Source of the DNA: an uncultured Gemmatimonadota bacterium
Lineage (GTDB): Bacteria > Gemmatimonadota > Gemmatimonadetes > Gemmatimonadales > GWC2-71-9
NCBI GenBank assembly: GCA_913009915.1
Contig: CAJVYZ010000114.1
Coordinates: forward strand, 1-7,804
Direction of reading: 5' to 3'
DNA length: 7,804 bases
Shown here: piece after piece, positions 1 through 5,802 of the stretch
Position numbering within the stretch: the first letter of the stretch is position 1
Layout of the letters: each line of letters begins with the position of its first letter
Translations under genes and position numbers: made by a program
The notes under the pieces: model-generated
Told to the model about the DNA's origin: nothing
Seen by the model: the letters and a program-made list of their open reading frames with translations, nothing else
Databases searched by the model: none

Positions 1-5
1 CGGCC

Positions 6-34
6 GTATGGCGGTATGGCGGTAAGGCGGTAAG
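6..34. repeat. Short tandem repeat, 8-bp unit (GTATGGCG / GTAAGGCG)
   Basis: Three full copies and one partial copy of an 8-base unit lie head to tail: GTATGGCG at 6-13 and 14-21, GTAAGGCG at 22-29, then GTAAG. The array starts within a few bases of the window edge, so its true length is unknown. It lies in the spacer before the glycerol kinase gene. No function can be read from it; slippage-derived filler is the simplest explanation. Confidence 0.85.
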
Positions 35-36
35 TT

Positions 37-64
37 CCCAACGCCCAACGCCCAACGCCCAACG
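37..64. repeat. Short tandem repeat, 7-bp unit CCCAACG x4
   Basis: Four exact copies of CCCAACG lie at 37-43, 44-50, 51-57 and 58-64, followed by a C-run and a CT-rich stretch up to the glpK start codon. This is a second, unrelated simple repeat directly after the 8-bp array. Together they fill the whole visible leader of glpK and leave no recognisable Shine-Dalgarno sequence. Copy number could vary between strains by slippage. Confidence 0.9.
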
Positions 65-85
65 CCCCCCTCTCACCCCTCACCC

Positions 86-1591
86 ATGCCATCAATCCTC
101 ACACTCGACCAAGGCACCACCGGCTCGACCGCCCCCGTCGTCCACCAGGACGGCACGGTGCTCGGTCGCGGCTATCGCGAGTTCACCCAGCACTTTCCCA
201 AGCCGGGGTGGGTGGAGCACGACGCCGACGAGATCGTGGCCGTGACGCTGGAGGCGGCGCGGGAGGCGTTGGCGCAGGCGGGAGAGACGCCGGCCGGCAT
301 CGGCGTCACCAACCAGCGTGAGACCGTCGTGGTGTGGGACCGGGCTACCATGCGGCCGGTGTCGCGCGCCATCGTGTGGCAGGACCGCCGCACGGCGGAA
401 CGGTGCCGGGATCTCAAGGCAGCCGGCGCCGAGCCGGACGTTCAGCAACGGACTGGTCTGGTGCTGGATCCCTACTTCTCCGCCACCAAGCTCGAGTGGC
501 TGTTGCGGGACGCCGATCTCAGGAGCCGCGCCCAACGCGGCGAACTGGCGTTCGGCACCATCGAGAGCTGGTTGGTGGCGTCGCTCACGGGTGGCCGGGT
601 CCATGTGACCGATTATAGCAACGCGGCGCGGACCCTGTTGTTCAACATCGAACAGCGAACGTGGGACGAGACCCTGTTGCAGCTGTTCGGGATCCCTGGT
701 GAGTTGTTACCCGAAGTGGTGCTCTCGAGCGGCGTGGTGGGCGAGAGCGATGCGAGCGTGCTGGGCCACAGCCTTCCCATCGCCGGCTTGGTGGGCGATC
801 AGCAGGGGGCCTTGTTCGGCCAAGGGTGTGTCGATGCGGGGCAGTCCAAGAACACGTACGGCACCGGCGCTTTCCTGCTGATGAACACGGGGGACGAGCG
901 AGCCCACTCCGAGAGCGGCCTGCTGACTACCCTGGGCTGTGGACCGAGGGGAGAGCCGGTATTCGTGCTCGAGGGGAGTGTGTTCATCGCCGGCGCGGCG
1001 GTGCAGTGGCTCAGGGACGGGCTGCAGTTGATCGACGACGCCTCGGAAACGGAAGCCATGGCGCGGAGCGTGGAGGATACCAACGGCGTCCACTTCGTGC
1101 CGGCGTTCGTAGGGTTGGGGTCGCCTCACTGGGAGCCGGAGGCCCGGGGCACCATCACCGGCATCACTCGGGGAACCAACCGGGCGCACCTGGTGCGGGC
1201 GGCACTGGAGGCCATGGCGTTCTCCTCGAGCGATCTGCTAGCCGCCATGGCGACCGACGTTCAGCACGCCGGCAGTGACGTGACGATCGAGACGCTTCGG
1301 GTCGATGGCGGCGCCAGCAATAACGACTGGCTGATGCAGTTCCAGGCCGACGTGTTGGATCTCCCAGTGGAGCGACCCGACATGGTGGAGACCACGGCGC
1401 TCGGCGCGGCCGGCTTGGCCGGGCTGGCGCTCGGCGTGTGGGGTTCGGTGGACGATTTCCTGGCGGGCCGGCGGTTTGATCGGTTCGAGCCCAGGATGAG
1501 GGTGGGCGAGCGGAAGGCGGCTCTGGCTGGTTGGCGGCGGGCTGTGGGAGCGGCGCTATGTTGGGCGGGCAACGTGAACAGTGGGCAGTGA
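86..1591 (+). CDS. glpK: Glycerol kinase, FGGY family
   Basis: It phosphorylates glycerol with ATP to sn-glycerol 3-phosphate in the cytoplasm, the first step of glycerol use. At 501 residues it has the usual family length. The N-terminal phosphate-binding loop DQGTTGS is at residues 8-14. The glycerol-contact residues of the family are present: NQRET (76-80, with Arg78 and Glu79), Trp98 in VWQDRR, Tyr130 in DPYFSATK, and Asp238-Gln239 in GDQQGALFGQ. The FGGY signature spans about 130-142 and the second ATP-binding segment TYGTG is at 257-261. The Arg usually found after the SS of the first loop (DQGTTSSR) is Thr15 here, which may be a clade variant. The ATG at 86 is the only start that gives the complete N-terminal loop, but it has no Shine-Dalgarno sequence, only a pyrimidine-rich leader. 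The last ~8 residues are encoded by AGTG-rich spacer-like sequence, so the C-terminus may have extended into non-coding DNA. No glpD or glpF is in the window. Confidence 0.96.
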   Translation: MPSILTLDQGTTGSTAPVVHQDGTVLGRGYREFTQHFPKPGWVEHDADEIVAVTLEAAREALAQAGETPAGIGVTNQRETVVVWDRATMRPVSRAIVWQDRRTAERCRDLKAAGAEPDVQQRTGLVLDPYFSATKLEWLLRDADLRSRAQRGELAFGTIESWLVASLTGGRVHVTDYSNAARTLLFNIEQRTWDETLLQLFGIPGELLPEVVLSSGVVGESDASVLGHSLPIAGLVGDQQGALFGQGCVDAGQSKNTYGTGAFLLMNTGDERAHSESGLLTTLGCGPRGEPVFVLEGSVFIAGAAVQWLRDGLQLIDDASETEAMARSVEDTNGVHFVPAFVGLGSPHWEPEARGTITGITRGTNRAHLVRAALEAMAFSSSDLLAAMATDVQHAGSDVTIETLRVDGGASNNDWLMQFQADVLDLPVERPDMVETTALGAAGLAGLALGVWGSVDDFLAGRRFDRFEPRMRVGERKAALAGWRRAVGAALCWAGNVNSGQ

Positions 1592-1678
1592 GTTGGCAGG
1601 GCGGGAACATTGTAAAGAAACCTTCATCATTCATTTCATATCCCTTAATCAGTCCTATGCGAATGTTGGCCCGTCGCC

Positions 1679-1706
1679 TTGATCACTTTGATCTATCCTC
1701 TATCAA
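1679..1706 (+). promoter_or_regulatory. Possible sigma70-like promoter of the redox operon
   Basis: TTGATC (1679-1684) and TATCAA (1701-1706) are separated by 16 bp. Each matches the -35/-10 consensus at four of six positions. They lie in the only AT-rich stretch upstream of the operon. TTGATC is repeated at 1688-1693, and TTTGAT (1687-1692) forms an inverted pair with ATCAAA (1702-1707), so a regulator could bind over the promoter. The call rests only on sequence resemblance. Confidence 0.35.
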
Positions 1707-1707
1707 A

Positions 1708-1724
1708 AAGGTGCAGTGCACCTT
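1708..1724. promoter_or_regulatory. Perfect 17-bp palindrome, candidate operator
   Basis: AAGGTGCA-G-TGCACCTT is a perfect inverted repeat with 8-bp arms around a single central base. The 1-nt centre is too small for an RNA hairpin loop, so a dimeric DNA-binding protein is a better explanation than a terminator. It starts 1 bp after the proposed -10 and would cover the transcription start, a position typical of repressor operators. I cannot name the regulator: arms and spacing do not match the FNR, NarL or NsrR consensus as I know them. Confidence 0.5.
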
Positions 1725-1871
1725 CGGCTACGGGCGAGACTGTGGCAGGTGCCGAACCCGGATCCGAACAAGACCAGGCCCTCCGCGTGGACCGATGGAG
1801 CTGGCGGGCGCCGGGGTCTTCGGCGTAGGCTTGCGGGGTCGAAAGGCACCGGGTACCGTGGACTCTTGAGG

Positions 1872-1887
1872 CAGGTCAACTGACCTG
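1872..1887. promoter_or_regulatory. Inverted repeat CAGGTCA-AC-TGACCTG
   Basis: Two perfect 7-bp arms are separated by 2 bp and end about 35 bp before the start codon of the NapA-like gene. The short centre favours a protein-binding site over an RNA hairpin. It could be a second operator of the operon or part of a start-proximal promoter. Its sequence differs from the 1708-1724 palindrome, so a different regulator would be expected. Confidence 0.4.
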
Positions 1888-1910
1888 GTGAGTCGTCCAA
1901 CGTTTCCTTC

Positions 1911-1916
1911 GGGGAG
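1911..1916 (+). promoter_or_regulatory. Ribosome binding site of the NapA-like gene
   Basis: GGGGAG lies 6 nt before the ATG at 1923. This fixes that start codon, from which the protein begins directly with a Tat signal. Confidence 0.7.
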
Positions 1917-1922
1917 TTTTCC

Positions 1923-4268
1923 ATGAAACCAGTCGACCGGAGGGCATTCCTGAGGAGGGTGGCTCTCGCGTCGGCGGCCACCGCCGGATCCAATCTTGTC
2001 GGGACTGTCGCGTACGCCGAGAGCCCTCTCCCCCCGGATGACTGGCAGCAAGACCTCATTTGGAAAAGGACTCCCTGCCGTCTTTGCGGCGTAGGCTGCG
2101 GCTTGCTGGTGAGGGTCGAAAACGGACGTGCGGTTGCCGTGAAGGGCGATCCCGACTCTCCGGTGGGCAAGGGTCTGGCCTGCGTGAAGGGCTATCACTC
2201 CGTCCAAGCGCTCTACGGGCGCGATCGGGTTACCAGCGCCATGGTCCGGCGCGGTGGCGCGCTCGTCGAGGTTCCCCTCGGCGAGGCCCTCGACCTGGTG
2301 GCAAAGAAGCTCCGAGAAACCACCCGGCAGTATGGCAAGGACAGCGTGGCCGTCTATGGGTCGGCCCAGTGGACTATTTCGGACGCCTACGTTGCGTCGA
2401 AGCTGTTCAAGGGGGCGCTGGGCACCAACAACGTCGAAACGAGTACCCGCCTCTACGCGGCCAGCGCCATGGCTGGTCTCCAAAGCACCTTCGGCCTCGA
2501 TGGATCCGTCGGATGCTATGAGGATATCGAGCACGCCGACGTGTTTGTGCTGTGGGACACCAATCTCGCCGAAACCGACCCGGTTCTCTTCTCCCGGATG
2601 TTGGATCGAAAACGGGCCAGCCCCGCCGTCCGCATCATCGACCTGTCCACGCGCACTACTCGCACGAGTTACGCCGCCGACCGCTCCTTGCTGTTTGTGC
2701 CGCATACGGGGCTGGCGATCGCCAACGCCATCTGCCAGGAAATCGTGGCTCGCGACTGGGTGGATCGCGAGTTCGTCGATCAACACGTGGCCTTCAAGCG
2801 CGGCAAGACAGACATTGGTTATGGAGTGGATGACGACGCTCTCGTCGTGGACGACGCCACCGACGCCGACTGGGATGCGTACGTGGCGTTTCTCGGGGCC
2901 TACACTCCCGAGCGTGCTCAGCAGGTATCCGGCCTCCGCGCTCCGACCATTCGCTGGCTGGCGTCGCTCTACGGTGACCGTTCGCTCAAGGTGATGTCCG
3001 TTTGGGGCACCAATGTAAACCAGGACGTGCGCGGCACCTGGATGAACAACCTGCTCTACAACATCCACCTGCTGGTGGGAAAGGTCGCCTCTCCGGGAAA
3101 CAGCGCCTTCGGTATTACGGGACAGCCGAGCGGCGGTAGCGCCGTGCATGACGCCGGCACGTTGACCAACACGCTACCGCGTGGTGTGGTGCAGAATTCG
3201 GAGGACCGCGAGCGCGCTGCCGAGATCTGGGGCGTACCGGTGGACAACATCGACCCTCGACCTGCTAGGCCCGCCCTCTCGATGTTCCGTGCGCTCGATC
3301 GTGGTGACATCCGCTTCATGTGGATTCAGGCGACGAATCCCATGGTGAGCCTACCCGACCTGAAGCGATACCGCGCTGCAGCGGCTAGGCCTGATCGTTT
3401 CATCGTGGTATCGGAGGCGTATCCCACACCGACGACAGACGTGGCGGACGTCGTCTTGCCTGCGGCGATGTGGCTCGAGCGCGATGGGGTGTTCGCCAAT
3501 GTGGAGAGGCGTATGCAGCGCCTGGACCGGATGGTCGCGCCGCCCGGCGACGCCAAGAGCGACGCCTGGCTGATGATCGAGGTCGCAAGGCGCCTGGGGT
3601 TCTCACAGCTGTTCCCTCCGAAGGAAGGCCACTTGGTGGAGGAAGTGTGGCAGGAGTACAGCCGCTTCCATCCGGAGCCGCAGACCGCGCTGCCGCCCTT
3701 GACAGCGTTGCGAACCCGGCCGGGCCTCATGTGGCCGTACGTCGAGGGGCGTGAGACGAAGTGGCGCTACAGCACCGAGTATGACCCTGCGGCGGATGGC
3801 GCTCGTGGCGCGTTCGACTTCTACGGTCATGCGGACGGCCGTGCCCGGATCATGCTGCGGCCTTACCAACCGCCGGTGGAGTCACCGGACAGCGAGTATC
3901 CCTTCTGGCTCGGGACGGGGGTGGTGCTGGAGCACTGGGGTGCGGGCTCGATGACACAGCGGATCCCCACGCTCCATCGCTCCGTCCCGCATGCGTACGT
4001 CGAGATGAACGCCGATGACGCGAGCGCCCTCGGCATCCGCCACGGCGAGACGGTCCGCCTGGTCAGCCGGCGGGGTTCGTTGGAGCTGGAAGCCCGAATC
4101 AACTACCGGGCCCAGCCAACACGAGGTCAAGTTTTCGTCCCGTCGTTCGACGAGGGGCTGCTGGTCAATCAGCTGACAATCGATGCCTTCTGTCCTCTAT
4201 CGGGACAACCTGCTTCCAGTACCTCTGCCGTGCGTGTCGAGCGGATCTCCAGACGGAGTGGTCGGTGA
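1923..4268 (+). CDS. NapA-like molybdopterin oxidoreductase with altered Mo site, Tat-exported
   Basis: This 781-residue protein of the DMSO-reductase superfamily is closest in motifs to periplasmic nitrate reductase NapA (about 830 residues in E. coli). A Tat signal is at the N-terminus (RRAFLRR at 6-12, probable cleavage after AYA at 30-32). Cys52, Cys55, Cys59 and Cys87 form the [4Fe-4S] motif, followed by Lys89 of CVKG. NapA-like landmarks follow: QWTI, TDIGYG, NNLLYNIHLL, TGQPS, and the C-terminal EHW..GSMT and LVNQLTIDA segments. The residues that define the Mo site are changed. Where NapA has ARxCMASAV this protein has TRLYAASAM, so the Mo-ligand Cys is Tyr178 and the next Met is Ala179. 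The second active-site Met is Thr363, the GVRDGG-type Arg is His409, and EHWH is EHWG (Gly673). Nitrate reduction is therefore unlikely. It may be an electron-transfer or structural subunit, or an enzyme with another substrate. It is the first gene of a coupled operon, overlaps the next gene by 4 bp, and no NapD chaperone gene is visible. Confidence 0.9.
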   Translation: MKPVDRRAFLRRVALASAATAGSNLVGTVAYAESPLPPDDWQQDLIWKRTPCRLCGVGCGLLVRVENGRAVAVKGDPDSPVGKGLACVKGYHSVQALYGRDRVTSAMVRRGGALVEVPLGEALDLVAKKLRETTRQYGKDSVAVYGSAQWTISDAYVASKLFKGALGTNNVETSTRLYAASAMAGLQSTFGLDGSVGCYEDIEHADVFVLWDTNLAETDPVLFSRMLDRKRASPAVRIIDLSTRTTRTSYAADRSLLFVPHTGLAIANAICQEIVARDWVDREFVDQHVAFKRGKTDIGYGVDDDALVVDDATDADWDAYVAFLGAYTPERAQQVSGLRAPTIRWLASLYGDRSLKVMSVWGTNVNQDVRGTWMNNLLYNIHLLVGKVASPGNSAFGITGQPSGGSAVHDAGTLTNTLPRGVVQNSEDRERAAEIWGVPVDNIDPRPARPALSMFRALDRGDIRFMWIQATNPMVSLPDLKRYRAAAARPDRFIVVSEAYPTPTTDVADVVLPAAMWLERDGVFANVERRMQRLDRMVAPPGDAKSDAWLMIEVARRLGFSQLFPPKEGHLVEEVWQEYSRFHPEPQTALPPLTALRTRPGLMWPYVEGRETKWRYSTEYDPAADGARGAFDFYGHADGRARIMLRPYQPPVESPDSEYPFWLGTGVVLEHWGAGSMTQRIPTLHRSVPHAYVEMNADDASALGIRHGETVRLVSRRGSLELEARINYRAQPTRGQVFVPSFDEGLLVNQLTIDAFCPLSGQPASSTSAVRVERISRRSGR

Positions 4269-5080
4269 GGTCGCGCCAGTCATCCGTGACCGGGCCATTG
4301 CTGAGCGTCTTCTTGATTGGCTCCGCCGCCACGGCGGGCGCCGCGGTGGTCGTGGAGCTGAAGGATGCGACCGTGAGTCTCGGTGCCCAACGGGAACGGG
4401 CGGAGGTGGCGATACCGGCACCACCCGCCGCGCCGATCGCCGCCGAGGCAGACGTGTTTCGCACGCGCTTGGACATGGTGGCGATCGATCCCTTGGCCGA
4501 CCCGCAACGAGGGGCCATCCAGCGAACAACCCACAGGTATCGAGTGCTTCGCGCCTATCCAGGCGCGCCGCCGAGCATCCCGCATGGTTTTACAGGAGAC
4601 GAGTTCCGAACCGGTTCGTGTAAGACTTGTCACGAGCGGGGTGGGTACTCGCCGCGCTTCAACGCCTACGTCCCCCTGACGCCGCATCCGGAGATGGGTA
4701 CCTGTCTACAGTGTCACGTGGGCAACGACGAGCTCACCGGCGTCTCGCTTCCCAATACCGATCCCAACACCATCTGTCGCCAGTGCCACCCTCCGAACGC
4801 CGTACGTCGAGTTGAAACTACGTTGGACTGGGTCCCGATGGCCTGGCCCCAACTGTCGTCCAAGACGCCTGACCGCCCACCGCCGCCGATCCCGCACGAC
4901 CTGGAGTTCAGGGGTAATTGTTTGGCGTGCCACTCGGGGCCGGGATCCCTTAGAACCATCCGGACGCCGCACCCGGAGCGGGCCAGCTGCCGCCAGTGCC
5001 ACGTCGCGCCCGATGCCGGGGTGGGGGCGTTCACTCGCCCGGTACCTGACACTGGCGATGGTGCCGGAGGGACATCGTGA
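4265..5080 (+). CDS. Pentahaem c-type cytochrome, duplicated NapB-like domain
   Basis: This 271-residue periplasmic electron-transfer protein has an N-terminal hydrophobic segment (about 10-29) that would act as a signal peptide or anchor. Five CxxCH haem motifs begin at Cys119, 147, 171, 219 and 242. Residues about 75-152 resemble NapB: an RGAI..-type lead-in, APPSIPH (101-107), CKTCH, then TPHPE (139-143) and CLQCHV. The pattern recurs as PPPIPH (206-211), CLACH, TPHPE (234-238), CRQCHV, with a lone CRQCH (171-175) between the two. The extra histidines of IPH and TPH are good candidates for distal haem ligands, as in NapB. NapB itself carries two haems, so this looks like an internally duplicated, expanded relative. 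The GTG start at 4265 overlaps the upstream stop as GTGA, with GGAG 6 nt before it. It probably passes electrons between the NapA-like subunit and the tetrahaem cytochrome. Confidence 0.88.
   Translation: MRSRQSSVTGPLLSVFLIGSAATAGAAVVVELKDATVSLGAQRERAEVAIPAPPAAPIAAEADVFRTRLDMVAIDPLADPQRGAIQRTTHRYRVLRAYPGAPPSIPHGFTGDEFRTGSCKTCHERGGYSPRFNAYVPLTPHPEMGTCLQCHVGNDELTGVSLPNTDPNTICRQCHPPNAVRRVETTLDWVPMAWPQLSSKTPDRPPPPIPHDLEFRGNCLACHSGPGSLRTIRTPHPERASCRQCHVAPDAGVGAFTRPVPDTGDGAGGTS
5066..5070 (+). promoter_or_regulatory. Ribosome binding site of the tetrahaem cytochrome gene
   Basis: GGAGG lies 6 nt before the GTG at 5077, inside the end of the previous gene. It supports the GTG start and the GTGA overlap. 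Confidence 0.65.
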
Positions 5081-5802
5081 TTCGGGCACGGCTCGGGACG
5101 GCGGCGGTGTGCTTGGCGGTGGCGTGGCTAGCCGCCGCGTGTGTGGAGCGCGAGCGTCCCGAAAGTAACCTGCTCTCGGTGGTGGGGGACACGGTGCTCT
5201 CAGACAGCGCGTTGGCGCTGGCCGCTCTCAACGCGCAGCTGGAACCGGGCGAGCTGAATGTCGTCCAGGGGGCAACCGTGGATCGCTGGACCGGACCGGG
5301 TGGCCGGCCATTTGAAGTCGCGGTTCGGACCGAGGAGCAGGAAGCCGGGCACCCGCGCAGATTCGGCTCCGTCACCTACCCGACCGCGCTGCGGGCGCGC
5401 TCGGTCAGTCAATACCCCTGCACGTCATGCCACTTTGGGCGAACGGTGGTCATGACCGACCAGCGCATCGGCGACGCTCACCAGAACATCCAACCGGTCC
5501 ATCCGGAGCAGACCGGTGCCGTCTGCTCGACCTGCCACTCGGAGGAAAACGTCGAGTTGTTGGCGCTGAAGCGAGGTGAGCAGGCCACCCTGACTCAAAG
5601 CTACCGGCTGTGTGCTCAATGCCATTTCCAGCAGGTCGGGACTTGGGCCGGCGGTGGGCATGGCAAGCGGCTCGACGGTTGGCAGGGCCGCCGCGTCCTC
5701 ATGGGTTGTGGCGACTGCCACGATCCACACAAGCCGGCCATCGAGCTGCGCATCCCGTTTCCGGCTCCGCGACTCGAGCGTCCCAAGGGCGACGGCCCAT
5801 GA
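5077..5802 (+). CDS. Tetrahaem c-type cytochrome (cytochrome c3-like), probable lipoprotein
   Basis: This 241-residue exported cytochrome has a hydrophobic signal (about 6-21) ending in LAAAC, with Cys22 as the likely lipid-attachment site. The lipobox is not fully canonical because position -3 is Ala. Four CxxCH motifs begin at Cys115 (CTSCH), Cys150 (CSTCH), Cys179 (CAQCH) and Cys211 (CGDCH). The YRLCAQCH, HGKR and CGDCHDPH segments recall multihaem cytochrome c3-family proteins that I know beside iron-sulfur/NrfD modules; this is from memory, not a search. Residues 23-110 carry no haem and may form a spacer or docking domain. It overlaps the upstream gene as GTGA and the downstream gene as ATGA. 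In the proposed complex it would sit at the membrane surface and relay electrons to or from the iron-sulfur subunit. With its neighbour it brings the operon to nine c-type haems. No cytochrome maturation genes are in the window. Confidence 0.87.
   Translation: MIRARLGTAAVCLAVAWLAAACVERERPESNLLSVVGDTVLSDSALALAALNAQLEPGELNVVQGATVDRWTGPGGRPFEVAVRTEEQEAGHPRRFGSVTYPTALRARSVSQYPCTSCHFGRTVVMTDQRIGDAHQNIQPVHPEQTGAVCSTCHSEENVELLALKRGEQATLTQSYRLCAQCHFQQVGTWAGGGHGKRLDGWQGRRVLMGCGDCHDPHKPAIELRIPFPAPRLERPKGDGP

Larger units (their letters stand above)
1592..1922. other. 331-bp intergenic region before the redox operon
   Basis: There is no convincing gene here. After the glpK stop there is AGTG/GGCAG-rich filler, then an unusually AT-rich stretch (about 1612-1712) that stands out from the GC-rich surroundings. 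From about 1725 it becomes GC-rich again up to the NapA-like start. The AT-rich part holds a possible promoter followed by a perfect 17-bp palindrome. A second inverted repeat lies about 35 bp before the start codon. I see no rho-independent terminator for glpK. If the promoter is right, the operon has a leader of about 200 nt. Confidence 0.6.

Noticed and set aside
1..64. CRISPR array
   Set aside because: The repeats are 7-8 bp units directly abutting each other with no spacers, so they are simple tandem repeats.
1679..1706. FNR/NNR-type site (TTGAT-N4-ATCAA)
   Set aside because: Half-sites TTGAT and ATCAA are present, but the closest pair (1688-1692 and 1702-1706) is 9 bp apart instead of 4, and TTGAT at 1679 is followed by a direct rather than an inverted copy.
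1531..1869. Plus-strand frame of 112 codons spanning the glpK end and the intergenic region
   Set aside because: It starts inside glpK in another frame, runs through the promoter-like AT-rich region and both spacer types, and has no ribosome binding site or recognisable motif.
1728..3149. Long minus-strand frame (473 codons) antisense to the NapA-like gene
   Set aside because: It mirrors the codon structure of a clearly recognisable gene on the plus strand, shows no known motif and begins without a ribosome binding site. GC-rich genes often leave the opposite strand open.
1923..4268. Annotation as a functional periplasmic nitrate reductase (napA)
   Set aside because: Overall similarity is to NapA, but the Mo-ligand Cys, both active-site Met residues and the substrate-side Arg are all replaced, and NapD and NapC are absent from the window.
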